Source of the DNA: Nocardia brasiliensis NBRC 14402
GTDB lineage: Bacteria > Actinomycetota > Actinomycetes > Mycobacteriales > Mycobacteriaceae
DNA length: 64,000 nucleotides
NCBI RefSeq assembly: GCF_000308475.2
Contig: NZ_BAFT02000037.1
Span: forward strand, 1 to 64,000
Direction of reading: 5' to 3'
Each line of letters begins with the position of its first letter. Positions within the stretch are counted from its first letter, which is position 1. The notes under the pieces are model-generated. The model was not told the DNA's origin, made no database searches, and was given only the letters and a program-made list of their open reading frames with translations. The translations under genes and the position numbers were made by a program. Of this stretch, positions 1-8,999 are shown in pieces.

Positions 1-175
1 AGGCTTCCAGCTTGGCGAGCCTGGCCTCGATGCCGTGCTCGGCCGGTGGGATCGGGACCGCACCGTCGACCCGGGCCGCCACGGCGTCCAGTTTGTCGCT
101 GACCTCGCGCAAGACCGCCGCGATGCTCGACAACATCGCGCCGATCGACTCGTCGGCCTGCTGACCGTGCTCCAT
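1..175 (-). CDS. Truncated gene, N-terminus of an unrecognised helical protein
   Basis: The first 58 codons of a leftward gene are present; the rest lies outside the window. The ATG reads MEHGQQADESIGAML and the visible part continues as a heptad-like helical stretch (VLREVSDKLDAVAARVDG), followed by PIPPAEHGIEARLAKLEA. The heptad pattern suggests a short coiled coil. No signal peptide or catalytic motif is visible. The codon pattern (GC-rich third positions) and the open frame to the window edge support coding. The family is not recognised. It is divergent from the coiled-coil membrane protein that starts 600 bases to the right. Confidence 0.55.
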   Translation of the reverse strand, partial: MEHGQQADESIGAMLSSIAAVLREVSDKLDAVAARVDGAVPIPPAEHGIEARLAKLEA

Positions 176-777
176 CCAGTACCCACTTCCCCGTATCGGC
201 TCAGCTCACGCTGGGCCGGACGATTCTATCCGCCCACTTGGAAATACGCGGTTGCTGCTGTGCCTCGCTCGAGCTCACGAACACCGGCTCGGTACCGGCT
301 TCTCGGGATCTGATCGAAGCAGCGTAGGCGGACCGTCCCGCGCCATTGCAGGCGGTGGTCGGCGTGATCCGGTTTGTCCGGAACAGATCTGCTCGGCGAT
401 CGGCGCCGCCGAGGCGAATCAGCGACCAGCCGAGGCGCACCCCGGTCGTAGCCTATGCGGTTTCCCGCTCGGATGGCAGCCCGAAGCCGTCGGATGGCAG
501 CCTCGACCGCCGCGCCCGGCCCCCACTCGGCGCGCGGCGCGGTGTCGTCGCAGGATGGCGGCTACTGTCAATCCACCGATATAAGCGAGGTGTTCTGGCC
601 GCCCGGTACCCGAAATTCCTTGTGCCGCAGCCTACACCAGGCGCTGGACCGGAAATCTGCCATCGTGGCGCACCCGGGCGCGGGGTAAAGGGGACTGGCG
701 AGGTTTGCGCGCGTGGCGCACTCTTGATCTATGGCGTAGGTCGCCAGGCCTGCGGAGGTGTGCAGGGGAGTGGTCGC
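176..777. other. Gene-free 600-base stretch between divergent genes
   Basis: No frame here has a convincing start, ribosome site or recognisable protein. An upstream extension of the 778 gene stays open but reads as low-quality Arg/Ala/Pro-rich sequence. A short direct repeat, TCGGATGGCAGCC, occurs twice, about 17 bases apart near 473-505. The region presumably holds promoters for the genes on both sides; no clear -35/-10 pair was seen. Confidence 0.4.
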
Positions 778-1725
778 GTGAGAACGAAGCAGCGGGCGGA
801 GATCGCCTGCGGTCGCCGGGCGATGCTCGCCGAGTTGGGTATCGCGGACGGTCCGGGCAAAGCCCGCCGACAGTCCGCCGGATACGGCTGTAAGTGTCCG
901 GAATGTGACGCCGCGCAATGGGATATGCGGCGGTTGAAGTATTGGCTGTGCGGTCGGTTGCTCGCGTTCGGCGCCGATGTGGCCGAGGTGGACCGCCGGG
1001 TGGACGGCGTGCCCGTGGACATCTACTGGCGCAAGGGCGAGCGGGAGTTCGTCATCGAGGTGCGCAGCGGTTCGCTGGAACGGACTCTGGCGCAGGAACA
1101 TACGCAACGGATGCGCGCCGCCGGCATCACCGAGGTGCTGTGGCTGTGCCCGCCCGGGTACTGGGTCGACCACCTGCACGCCCTCGGCATCGCCGACTTC
1201 GCCCCGCCCGCATGCGATTACCTGGCGGTGCGCGGCATGCTCGACACCGTGCGCAGCGCGGTCGCCGCCCCCCGTCGCGACCCGTTCGAGCTGCGCGACT
1301 TCATCCACGGCTGGGTCACCGGCGACATCGTGTGGGGCTATCGTGACGTGACGACAGGAGGGTGGGCGACCGTGGCCGACTGGGAGCACCACACCAGGAC
1401 ACAGGCGACCATCATCGCCCGGCAGCGCCAGGAGCTGGTCAATCAGCGCACCGCGCTGGCCCTGTCCCGGAAAACCGTGCGCGACAAGCAGAAGAACGTC
1501 ATGAAGCTGACCACCCGGCTGGAGCGGGCGGAACTGGAAGCGCAGGAGCGAGCCGACGCGCTGGCCCAGGCGCGGCGCAAACTCGACGACCACCACCGGG
1601 TGGACACGACGTTGCGCAACACGATCAAGAGCCTGCAACAGACCATCAATCACTGGCAGCTGGTGACCTGCTGCGCGATGATGCTGATCGTCACGTTCGT
1701 GGCGGGTGCGCTGGTGGTGCGCTGA
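778..1725 (+). CDS. CoiA-like nuclease domain, coiled coil and C-terminal membrane anchor
   Basis: The 315-residue protein starts at GTG 778 behind GGGGAG; longer upstream starts add only poor sequence. Near residues 38-44 is a CKCPECD cluster that could bind zinc. Residues about 60-150 match the core of the CoiA-like PD-(D/E)XK nucleases: VDIYW, then EFVIEVRSGSLE and a following strand ending LWLCPPGYW. The usual Lys is Arg or Gln in this family. A long coiled coil (about 205-290, rich in Arg, Glu and Gln) leads to a single C-terminal membrane helix (LVTCCAMMLIVTFVAGALVV). The predicted layout is a membrane-tethered protein with a cytoplasmic nuclease-like head. Its 3' end overlaps the convergent gene by 35 bases. 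The nuclease assignment comes from motif reading; substrate and role are unknown. Confidence 0.6.
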   Translation: MRTKQRAEIACGRRAMLAELGIADGPGKARRQSAGYGCKCPECDAAQWDMRRLKYWLCGRLLAFGADVAEVDRRVDGVPVDIYWRKGEREFVIEVRSGSLERTLAQEHTQRMRAAGITEVLWLCPPGYWVDHLHALGIADFAPPACDYLAVRGMLDTVRSAVAAPRRDPFELRDFIHGWVTGDIVWGYRDVTTGGWATVADWEHHTRTQATIIARQRQELVNQRTALALSRKTVRDKQKNVMKLTTRLERAELEAQERADALAQARRKLDDHHRVDTTLRNTIKSLQQTINHWQLVTCCAMMLIVTFVAGALVVR

Positions 1726-2902
1726 GCCGGAACGGCGCACGGTCCCAGCGCCATTCGTGCCGCAACACCAGCGCGATGAAGTCCAGCAGCGGCAGCCCGG
1801 TCTCCTGGTGCAGTCGGCGGAGCATCGGCCACGGCACCGGGCCCTGCTCGACCAGTTCAGGCAGGGCGCCCGCGTCGACCTGCCTGGCCAGCAGGTCGGG
1901 GACGCCGAGCAGGCTGCCGGTCCAGATCAGCCAGCCCCAGCCTTTCTGATGCGCGTAGGCGCGCGCCGCGGCCGACTTCGCTCGATTGACGTGGAAGGCA
2001 ACGTGTCCGAGCGGTTGCACGTCGATCAGCACCACGCGCCCGTCGGTGAGCCGCGCCGCGATGCTCGGGTAGCCGAGCCGTTCGACGCCGTCGATGGTGT
2101 AACCGACCGCCACGGGTTGTTCCTGGAACGAGTCGACCAGGTCGCTCGCGTTGAGAATCCAGAGCAGCCGCGCCGCCAACCCCGAATCGAACGGCACGTC
2201 GCGGCCGACCTTGTCCAGATAGAACCGCCCGCGGCCGTCGTCGTCGCTGTCGACGGTGCGTGCCGAGGACAGCGGTAAGGCGTCGGGGGTCGCCGTGTCC
2301 GGCCAATCCACCTGACCCAGCCACGGATTCAGCTGGCTCGTCGCGCGTGGTTCGGCGTCGCGGAGTTTGGCCAGCCGCCGGTTCGTCTTCTTCTGCCAGG
2401 CCGCGATGCGCTGGGACACGAATCCGGAGACCCGTTTCGCGTCCTCGGCCGCGTGCCCGGCCAGCCGCAGCTTCAGATACGACAGTTCGTGCGCCGCGAT
2501 ATCGGTGTCGGTGGCATAGGTCTCCACCAGCAGGGCCCGGACCAGTTGCTGGTCGCGGGTGCCGACGGGATAGCGCTGGGCGAATATGCCCAGCGCGCGG
2601 TGCCCGCTCAGCTGGGCGTCGCGGATCAGCTGGCCCACCGCCTTGGTGTGCAACTGGCGGATCCGGTCCCGCGAAAGGTCGTAGCGCGCCCCGATTTTGG
2701 CCAAGGTCTCCGGCTGCTCGCCGCTGACGCCGAGCCGGGCGGACAGGATCTCGCCGGTCTTGGCCTTGCGGTCGGCCTGCAGTGCGATCAGTTCGGCCAG
2801 CAGCTCGTTGATCTCCTCGAGCTCGAACGAGATGTCGTCCTGCAGATCGAGTAGCTCGGGGTCGGTGCCGTCCGACGCCTCGAGCTCCCGGCTTGCCGTC
2901 AC
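1691..2902 (-). CDS. Sigma-70 region-4-like HTH protein with TnsA-like nuclease-fold C-terminus
   Basis: About 403 residues. GTG 2902 is preferred because GAGGGGG lies before it; an upstream GTG at 2929 has no ribosome site. The acidic N-terminal helix (residues 15-50, Glu/Leu rich) is followed at about 60-95 by a sigma-4-type helix-turn-helix (ETLAKIGARYDLSRDRIRQL). The C-terminal third resembles a restriction-endonuclease/TnsA fold: a QPVAVGY strand, YPSIAARLTDGRVVLIDVQP, a helix rich in Ala and Lys, then GWGWLIWTG. The catalytic Lys position reads Gln (DVQP), so cleavage activity is doubtful. Convergent with, and overlapping, the CoiA-like gene. A DNA-binding role is likely; the target is unknown. 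Confidence 0.55.
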   Translation of the reverse strand: MTASRELEASDGTDPELLDLQDDISFELEEINELLAELIALQADRKAKTGEILSARLGVSGEQPETLAKIGARYDLSRDRIRQLHTKAVGQLIRDAQLSGHRALGIFAQRYPVGTRDQQLVRALLVETYATDTDIAAHELSYLKLRLAGHAAEDAKRVSGFVSQRIAAWQKKTNRRLAKLRDAEPRATSQLNPWLGQVDWPDTATPDALPLSSARTVDSDDDGRGRFYLDKVGRDVPFDSGLAARLLWILNASDLVDSFQEQPVAVGYTIDGVERLGYPSIAARLTDGRVVLIDVQPLGHVAFHVNRAKSAAARAYAHQKGWGWLIWTGSLLGVPDLLARQVDAGALPELVEQGPVPWPMLRRLHQETGLPLLDFIALVLRHEWRWDRAPFRLSAPPAHPPRT

Positions 2903-2988
2903 GCTGCGACCCCCTCGGCTCGGTTGCACTGTCGGCTCAGCCTAATGCCGGGTACCGACAATTCGGCCGCACCGAAGGGGTCGGTGGC

Positions 2989-4053
2989 TCAGACCCCCAA
3001 TTGCGCGGCCGCCAGCGCGGTGCCGTCGATCCGCGCCTTGATCTTGGCGAACGCGGTATCCCGCGAGGTGGAGGTGTCGTCGGCGAAGGGGGAGAACCCG
3101 CAGTCGTCACAGGTGCCGAGCCGGTCCACCGGGATGTGGCGGGCCGCGGCCAGCACTCGATCGCGGACCTCCTCCGCGGTCTCCACACGCGGATCGATCG
3201 GATCGGTGACGCCGACGAAGATCCGGGCGTCCGCGGGCAGATGCTCGGCGATCACCGCGAGCACCTTCTCCGGATCCGGTTCGCTGGCGAGCTGGATATA
3301 GAAATTGCCCGCCTTCAACTGCAACAGTTTCGGCAGCAGCTGGATGTAGTCGACGTCGAGACTGTGCGTGGAATCCTGGTCACCGCCGGGGCAGGTGTGC
3401 ACCCCGATCCGCGCCCGCTCCTCGGCCGAGAAGCGTTCCAGCACCAGATTGTTCAGCTCGATGAACTGATCGAGCACGCCGCCGCTCGGGTCGAGCTTGA
3501 GCGAAAGCCGTCCCTCCGTGAAATCGAGCTGCACCGCCGGCGCACCCGCGTCCAGGCACCCGCGGATGTCGGCTTCGGCCTCGGCGATCAGGTCCGCCAG
3601 GAAGGTCTCGCGGGGATAGTCGGCGATGCCGTCCGCCGGATACAGCAGGCTCAACGCCGAGGGCGCGATGACGGCCTGCTTCACCGGCCGGTCCGTCGCC
3701 GCCTGTGCCGCACGCAGATAGTCCACCGCGTGCGCCTGGTAGCGGAACGGTCCACCGGTCAGCACCGGCAGTTGCCGCTGGTGCCCGTCGGCGAAGGGGA
3801 TCACCGCGCCCTCGGCGGCGAGGGTGGTCGAACCGGCGATCGGATAGGTGACAAAACTGGGTTTCGACTGTTCGCCGTCAGTGACGATCGGGGAACCTGT
3901 CTGTGCCATGCGTTCGAGGGTGTCACTGACAGCCCGCTGTTGGATCTCAGCGAGCGCAGCGTCATCGATTTCGCCTGCACCATGGGCCGCCATGGCGGCC
4001 TGCAATTCGCGGGGACGGGGAATGCTTCCGATTGGCTCCGTGGGGATGCTCAC
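2989..4053 (-). CDS. MetE-like cobalamin-independent methionine synthase family protein
   Basis: The 354-residue protein matches only the C-terminal catalytic half of MetE, as in the short 'methionine synthase II' group of actinobacteria. Visible features are the N-terminal IGSIPRP, the metal-site segment HTCPGGDQDSTHSLDVDY (about 230-247) and the C-terminal GTCDDCGFSPF, which supplies the zinc-binding Cys. The family transfers methyl groups to thiols, but these short forms often act on substrates other than homocysteine. The start is GTG 4053, with only a weak ribosome site. It lies alone between the HTH/nuclease gene and the quinone oxidoreductase. The family is confident, the substrate is not. 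Confidence 0.8.
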   Translation of the reverse strand: MSIPTEPIGSIPRPRELQAAMAAHGAGEIDDAALAEIQQRAVSDTLERMAQTGSPIVTDGEQSKPSFVTYPIAGSTTLAAEGAVIPFADGHQRQLPVLTGGPFRYQAHAVDYLRAAQAATDRPVKQAVIAPSALSLLYPADGIADYPRETFLADLIAEAEADIRGCLDAGAPAVQLDFTEGRLSLKLDPSGGVLDQFIELNNLVLERFSAEERARIGVHTCPGGDQDSTHSLDVDYIQLLPKLLQLKAGNFYIQLASEPDPEKVLAVIAEHLPADARIFVGVTDPIDPRVETAEEVRDRVLAAARHIPVDRLGTCDDCGFSPFADDTSTSRDTAFAKIKARIDGTALAAAQLGV

Positions 4054-4354
4054 ATTTTGCAGTTTAGGTGAATAACTCTTTCCATGATCGTCAAATGGCC
4101 TGTGCCTGTTCGGGACTCGCGCGGATCGGGCAGCACTTCGTCGGTGGATCTGACAAAGTATGTGTCGGGGTTCGGCGGGGACACATGCGGTTGCCGCATG
4201 AATGGGTGAACGGAACTGGACGGCACTATTCGATCTTCGCCGCTGTCGGTCTCGGGAACACTTCGGGGCTGCGCGGGCTTACAGCTGTCGTAGTAATGAG
4301 GTCGGCCGGTGGCGCTGTGCCGAGTCGGTCCCGAAGAACGGAGTTCGAAACACC
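4054..4354. other. Intergenic region between divergent metE-like and quinone oxidoreductase genes
   Basis: About 300 bases without a supported gene. An in-frame upstream extension of the oxidoreductase exists (from 4202) but lacks a ribosome site and does not look like protein of this family. Divergent promoters are expected here; no specific operator was recognised. Confidence 0.4.
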
Positions 4355-5353
4355 ATGACCCGCACCATTCCCGGCACCATGCGCGCGTTGCGGCAGCCGT
4401 CCCTGACCGGTCCGCAAGACATGCGGTTGATCACCGATGCACCGGTACCGATGCCCGGGCCGGGGGAGGTCCTGCTCCGGGTCACCGCCGCCGGGGTGAA
4501 CTTCGCCGACGTCATGCAAACCCACGGCACCTACCACGGCGGCCCGCAGGCGCCCTATCTCGCCGGTTTCGAGGCAGCGGGCGAGGTCGTCGCCCTCGGC
4601 CCCGGCGTCACCGAACCTGCGCTCGGCGCCCACGTGATCGGCACCGGTTACGGTGCTTTCGCCGAATACATGGTGCAGGACGCCGCCGCCGTCGCGCCGA
4701 TCCCGCCCGGCTGGTCCGACGAACAAGCACTCGGCCTCATCCTCAACTGGGCCACCGCCCTTGCCGCGCTGAAACCCCTGGGCCGCATCGCCCCCGGCGA
4801 AACCGTCCTCATCCATGCCGCGGCCGGCGCCGTCGGTCAAGCCGCCGTCCGTCTCGCAAAACACTACGGCGCCAGCGTCATTGCCACCGCGTCCCCCGAC
4901 AAGCACGACACCGTGCGTGCAGCAGGCGCCGATCACGTCATCGACTACCGCACGGCCGACGTCGCCGCCGAAGTCCTGCGCCTGACCGACGGCCGCGGCG
5001 CCGACATCGTCCTGGAATCCGTCGGCGGCGAAAACTTCCGCGCCGGCCTCGCCGCTGCCAAGCGGGTGACCGGCCGGGTGATCGTCTACGGGGTCGCCGC
5101 CGGCGAATCCGCCGTCACCAACCGGGAGTTGAACTTCCAGCACCCCGTCCACGTCATCGGCCTGCACCTGGGCATCCTCATTCAATCCGCCCCTGCCCTC
5201 TTCACCGAACTGATGACCGAACTGGCCACCCTCATCGAATCCGGCGTCTACCCACCCGGCACCCCCACGATCTACGACCTCGCCGATGGATCCAAAGCCC
5301 TTATGGCACTTGAATCCCGCTCCACCACAGGGAAACTCGCGATACGTCCGTGA
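4355..5353 (+). CDS. Zinc-independent medium-chain NADPH:quinone oxidoreductase family protein
   Basis: 332 residues from ATG 4355 (GGAG at 4340 upstream). The fold is that of medium-chain dehydrogenases: the N-terminal GroES-like part contains AAGVNFADVMQTHGTY and PYLAGFEAAGEV; the nucleotide-binding part contains VLIHAAAGAVGQAAVRLAKHYGASVIATAS, with the AxxGxxG dinucleotide motif, and GADIVLESVGG. The structural-zinc Cys cluster is absent, as usual for quinone oxidoreductases (QOR/zeta-crystallin type). It should reduce quinones or enones with NADPH in the cytosol. It ends just before two hairpins (5359-5374 and 5421-5453). It appears monocistronic. Confidence 0.88.
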   Translation: MTRTIPGTMRALRQPSLTGPQDMRLITDAPVPMPGPGEVLLRVTAAGVNFADVMQTHGTYHGGPQAPYLAGFEAAGEVVALGPGVTEPALGAHVIGTGYGAFAEYMVQDAAAVAPIPPGWSDEQALGLILNWATALAALKPLGRIAPGETVLIHAAAGAVGQAAVRLAKHYGASVIATASPDKHDTVRAAGADHVIDYRTADVAAEVLRLTDGRGADIVLESVGGENFRAGLAAAKRVTGRVIVYGVAAGESAVTNRELNFQHPVHVIGLHLGILIQSAPALFTELMTELATLIESGVYPPGTPTIYDLADGSKALMALESRSTTGKLAIRP

Positions 5354-5420
5354 ACCGCCCCGCGACTTCGCGGGAACTGCCCGACCAACCCCGACCGGAC
5401 CGTCCCCGTAACGCACAACG

Positions 5421-5453
5421 CGGCTACCGGCGGCAGGGTGCCGCCGGTAGCCG
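5421..5453. terminator. Bidirectional hairpin terminator
   Basis: A perfect inverted repeat with arms CGGCTACCGGCGGCA and its complement, separated by GGG, lies between the 3' ends of the convergent oxidoreductase gene and DoxX remnant. A smaller hairpin (CCCGCGA-CT-TCGCGGG) sits just upstream at 5359-5374. There is no long T tract, as is common in high-GC actinobacteria. Confidence 0.7.
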
Positions 5454-5468
5454 GGCGCTGTGCGTGGG

Positions 5469-5769
5469 TCATCGCTTGATCAGCGCGCCCAGGGCGGTGA
5501 GCGAGGCGCGGCGTTCGTAGGCGATCCAGGCGAAGATCGCGGTGAGCGCCAGCGGGAAGGGTGCCGATTCCGGAGTGCCGGCCAAGAAGGCATTGAAGCC
5601 GGCGCCGTGGCGTTGTTCTTCATCAGAGTCTCCGGGATGACGAGCTTCGGGCCGCCGGAGGCGATGATGAAGAACAGGACAGGCCGAGCACGATCTGCAG
5701 AGTCCACAGCACGCGGTTGCGGATCTTGCTGGGGCGGGCGGTGCTCTGGATGGCGGTGACGGCGGTCAT
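5469..5769 (-). pseudogene. Decayed DoxX-family membrane protein gene
   Basis: Read leftward from ATG 5769 (AGGAACCAGAG upstream), the first frame gives MTAVTAIQSTARPSKIRNRVLWTLQIVLGLS in short pieces, which is the usual start of DoxX-like proteins. The conserved continuation FFIIASGGPKLV appears only after a frame change near 5680. The C-terminal part (ESAPFPLALTAIFAWIAYERRASLTALGALIKR, read in pieces) sits in a third frame ending at TGA 5469. At about 100 codons in total the gene is also shorter than the usual 120-150. Two frameshifts plus an internal deletion mark it as non-functional. DoxX proteins are small four-helix membrane proteins linked to redox stress. Confidence 0.6.
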
Positions 5770-5889
5770 CTCTGGTTCCTGCTGGGTCGGTCGCGCCGGG
5801 TCGGTGGCGCGTTCGTCGGTAAGGACGGAGGCGGTCCGGAAAACTCATCGCCACGCTGACGTTCGTCGGGCGATCCGGATACTGGCTGC

Positions 5890-6711
5890 ATGACCCACTC
5901 CCTCCTCGACCCATCAGCGGTTCCCTTCGAGTTGCGGCCGTACCTGGGGGAGCTCGTGCAACGCGCACGCACTATCTGCGGCCCCCAGCTCCTCAGTATT
6001 TTCGCGGTCGGATCGATCGCGCTCGGCGATTACCGCCACGGGCGCAGCGATATCGACGTGAACATGGTCGTGCAGCCGTCGATTCCCGGCGATGCTGTGC
6101 GGGCGCTGGCGGAGTCGTTGGCGCACAGTGCATTGCGGTGCCCTGCCGCCGGTCTGGAACTCGTTGTGTACGAATCGTCTTTTGCCGGCCGGGCTTCCGA
6201 TCGGGCCGGGTACATGTTGGATCTCAATACCGGGCCGCTGCTGCCGCACCGTGCCGGTTTCGATCCGGCGGCGTCCCCGGCATTCTGGTATGTCATCGAT
6301 CGCTCCATCGCTTACCAGGCCGGGCGAGTCCTTTACGGGCGTCCGGTGCGTCAGGTGCTCGCGGCACCGGCGCAGCGTCAGCTCTTCGCCGCGATACTGG
6401 CCTCGGTGCGCGAGCACGCCACCGGCATCGGCCATCTGGCCGACAATCAAGTGCTCAACGGCTGCCGCTCCGTCGCCTTCTGCCGTACAGGCCGATGGGT
6501 GGCCAAACGCAAGTCCGCGCAACTGATTTCGGCATCCGAGCCGAAATTCCGCCCTCTCCTCGAAGCCGCGGTGCACAGCTTCGAGCGCCCACGCACCGCG
6601 GCGCTCGAGCTGCCCTCCGCGGACGTACAGACCTTCCTGGCATGGGTCCGCGACCGTGTCGAAGACACCGCCGAACCAACAGGTCACCGAGATCCGCCTG
6701 CGCTGGCGTGA
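5890..6711 (+). CDS. Aminoglycoside nucleotidyltransferase (AadA-like) family protein
   Basis: 273 residues. The nucleotidyltransferase signature is clear: FAVGSIALGDYRHGRSDIDV (about 38-57) contains the GS motif and the DxD metal-binding pair. The helical C-terminal half resembles the DUF4111 domain of ANT(3'')-type enzymes (LADNQVLNGCRSVAFCRTG, WVAKRKSAQL). Enzymes of this type adenylylate streptomycin or spectinomycin, but chromosomal actinobacterial homologues often have untested substrates. It is convergent with the HxlR regulator 66 bases downstream. The family call is solid; resistance is inferred only. Confidence 0.78.
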   Translation: MTHSLLDPSAVPFELRPYLGELVQRARTICGPQLLSIFAVGSIALGDYRHGRSDIDVNMVVQPSIPGDAVRALAESLAHSALRCPAAGLELVVYESSFAGRASDRAGYMLDLNTGPLLPHRAGFDPAASPAFWYVIDRSIAYQAGRVLYGRPVRQVLAAPAQRQLFAAILASVREHATGIGHLADNQVLNGCRSVAFCRTGRWVAKRKSAQLISASEPKFRPLLEAAVHSFERPRTAALELPSADVQTFLAWVRDRVEDTAEPTGHRDPPALA

Positions 6712-6777
6712 TGACCAGCTGCCGCGGCATCGACCCGCCCCGGCCGTGCATCCTGTCACGGGCGTTTGCCCGCGCGA

Positions 6778-7296
6778 TCATCCCTGGTGTGTCCCGCGTT
6801 GGCGCCGCGCCGCTCGTAACTCGGGGTCGAGACGTTCGCGCATGGGTTGATCGGCTCCTGGGCCGGCGAGGAAGGCCAGGTTGAGGGCCGACAGGGGATT
6901 GCCGCTGTGCTGGTCCATGAGTCCGGGCACGATTTCCTGCCCGGTGTCGCCGTCGGTCAGGACCACGCTGGGCGCTTCCGTTCCCGCGTGTTTGCGGCCC
7001 CAGGCGTACAGGGCGATGAGGACCGGGGAGAGATCTCGGCCCTTGTCGGTGATGAGGTATTCGTAGCGGGGCGGGGACTGGCTGTAGCGCCTGCGCTCGA
7101 GCAACCCGGAATCGACCAGCGTGCGCAGCCTTCTGGTCAGCATGGTCGGTGCGATGCCGAGGTTGCGTTCGAACTCGTCGAATCTGGTGAACCCGTCCAG
7201 CGCGTCGCGCACGATCAGCAGCGTCCACCAGTCGCCCACGTACTCCAGAGCGCCGGCTATCGGGCATCCCATCGCTTGGAAACTCGTTCGTCGCAC
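6778..7296 (-). CDS. HxlR-family winged-helix transcriptional regulator
   Basis: 172 residues. The N-terminal winged helix reads CPIAGALEYVGDWWTLLIVRDALDG, FDEFERNLGIAPTMLTRRLRTLVDSGLLERRRY and SPPRYEYLITDKGRDLSPVL, all HxlR hallmarks. The C-terminal 50 residues form a small extra domain seen in many actinobacterial HxlR proteins. The start is taken as GTG 7296; an internal ATG at 7272 is possible. It is divergent from the NmrA-like gene at 7418 across a 121-base AT-richer gap, the usual arrangement for an HxlR repressor of an oxidoreductase. Confidence 0.88.
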   Translation of the reverse strand: MRRTSFQAMGCPIAGALEYVGDWWTLLIVRDALDGFTRFDEFERNLGIAPTMLTRRLRTLVDSGLLERRRYSQSPPRYEYLITDKGRDLSPVLIALYAWGRKHAGTEAPSVVLTDGDTGQEIVPGLMDQHSGNPLSALNLAFLAGPGADQPMRERLDPELRAARRQRGTHQG

Positions 7297-7417
7297 CCAC
7301 TGATCCTCTCATCGCAGCGTTACTTGCATAATAGTAGTCACTGGTTTTAGTGTGAGCGCCGCGGCCGAAACCTGGACGCCACATCTCACCTCGCGGTGAA
7401 CGATCGATAGGCACACT

Positions 7418-8434
7418 GTGACTTCTTCTCCTCGCGGCTCCGGACCTACCACGCTGGTCATCGGCGCCGGCGGCCGCCACGGCGGAACCGGTTCCCACGT
7501 CGTGCGGCGTCTGCGCGAACACGAACACGCGGTGCGGGTGCTGGTACGCGTCGTTGATGAACGCGCACAACGCCTTCGGGCGCTCGGCGCGCATATTGTG
7601 GTGGGTGACCTGTTGGATCACCGGACGCTCGATGCGGCCGTGCGGGACGTGGACACGGTGTATTTCACCTATCCGGTCGCCCCCGGCATCGTGCAGGCCG
7701 CAGCCGGCCTGGCCGCCGCGATCCGCCGCGCCGCGACCAGCCCGCGCGTGGTGGTGATGTCGATGGCGGTCTCCGCTTCCGACAGTCCGAGCGGTTTGGG
7801 CCGGGCGCAGTGGGTCGCCGAGGAGGTGCTGTCCTGGGCGGGACTCGAACCGACAATCTTGCGGATCGCGGCGTTGTTCTACGAGAACATCGTGTTGTTG
7901 CACGCCGAATCCATCCGCCGGACCGGCGATTTCGCCAACAGCTTCGGCGATGCTGCGGTGCCGTGGATCAGCGGCCGCGACGCCGCCGACCTCGCCGTGG
8001 CCGCCTTGGCCGACCCGATCCGATACCCCCGCGGCGCCACGCTGTACCCGCAGGCGGCCACCGCGCACAGCCATGCCGAGATCGCCACTCTCATCGGCGC
8101 CGAAATCGGAGCGCCGGTCCACTACACCCCGGTTTCCGCCGCGCAATGGCAGCGGGAAATGATAGACCTGGCACCCAACGGCACCGGTTCCCCGATCAAT
8201 CCGGCAATGGCGCAGCACATTTCGGCCATCGGCGCGACCTTCTCACGGCTGCCCTCCGCTGCGCCGATTGATCCCACCGCACTCGCCGAGGCCATCGGCC
8301 ACCCGGAGCAGACCTTCACCGAGTTCCTCCGCGAATACCGGCACCACTTCGTTGCGGCTCCTGTTCACCGATCCCATGGCGACGCCGCCGTGGCGGGCGG
8401 AATCCGTGGCGGCTTAGTCAGCACGAGTGAGTGA
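7418..8434 (+). CDS. NmrA-like NAD(P)-binding oxidoreductase
   Basis: 338 residues from GTG 7418. The N-terminal Rossmann motif TLVIGAGGRHGGTGSHVVRRL is followed by HIVVGDLLDHRTLDAAVRDVDTVYFTYPV, typical of NmrA/atypical SDR proteins. A central segment (LSWAGLEPTILRIAALFYENI) matches the substrate-site loop of the family. It is cytosolic, with no membrane segment. Its divergent HxlR neighbour probably senses the substrate or a related aldehyde or quinone. The enzyme reaction is not predictable from sequence. Confidence 0.82.
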   Translation: MTSSPRGSGPTTLVIGAGGRHGGTGSHVVRRLREHEHAVRVLVRVVDERAQRLRALGAHIVVGDLLDHRTLDAAVRDVDTVYFTYPVAPGIVQAAAGLAAAIRRAATSPRVVVMSMAVSASDSPSGLGRAQWVAEEVLSWAGLEPTILRIAALFYENIVLLHAESIRRTGDFANSFGDAAVPWISGRDAADLAVAALADPIRYPRGATLYPQAATAHSHAEIATLIGAEIGAPVHYTPVSAAQWQREMIDLAPNGTGSPINPAMAQHISAIGATFSRLPSAAPIDPTALAEAIGHPEQTFTEFLREYRHHFVAAPVHRSHGDAAVAGGIRGGLVSTSE

Positions 8435-8999
8435 TAGTGCCGTTGCGTGGGGTTCGAGCGGGCAGAGCCACTTCTTGACTGGCGTCCAAGACCACCTGGA
8501 TCGCGGCGGTCGTGGCCCAGTGCCCCTTCACCGACGGGCCGGCGTCGTTGCGCTCACGTATCCGGACCGGGCCATTGAGCGTGGTAGCGCTGGCAGCAGC
8601 CGGCGTCCTCGACACGGTCGGCTCCTGGTTCGGTGCCAATCCGATCCTGTTGCCGATGGCGGGGACGTCCCGGATGCCGGCGTTCGTGGCCTCACCCGGC
8701 GCCTTCTCCGGTGCTTCGGCACTTCTGCCCGCGGGGACCGGGCTCTCGCGGCGCACCAGCGCGTTGCTCAAACGGCTGCCGTCGGTGCGGCTCAGGTGTC
8801 GAAGAACATCGAACTGACCGAGGACGACGGTGGGGAAGAATCCCGACCGGTGTCGGTCGCGACAGCATGTGGGGCGTCCTGCGGGGCCCGGACGGTGCAT
8901 TCGATGCCGCCAACGCCCTGGCCGCACGGCGGGGCTCGTCTGCGCGGCTGGCCTCGGACTCGATGTCGGGGCAGCCTCGGTCACGCGAGAGGTTCGATG
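8435..8999. other. Apparently non-coding 565 bases with a possible MarR gene scar
   Basis: No frame has both a ribosome site and a recognisable protein. On the minus strand, codons at about 8816-8750 spell QFDVLRHLSRTDGSRLSNAL, which resembles the start of a MarR winged helix, but sequence on either side does not continue as MarR. This may be the remains of a regulator gene or coincidence. Confidence 0.3.

Noticed and set aside
568..1740. A 390-codon antisense frame over the CoiA-like gene
   Set aside because: No ribosome site or family; composition typical of antisense frames in high-GC DNA.
8750..8816. MarR-like fragment on the minus strand
   Set aside because: Only about 22 residues resemble the family; the flanks do not and no start site is present, so it is mentioned but not called a pseudogene.
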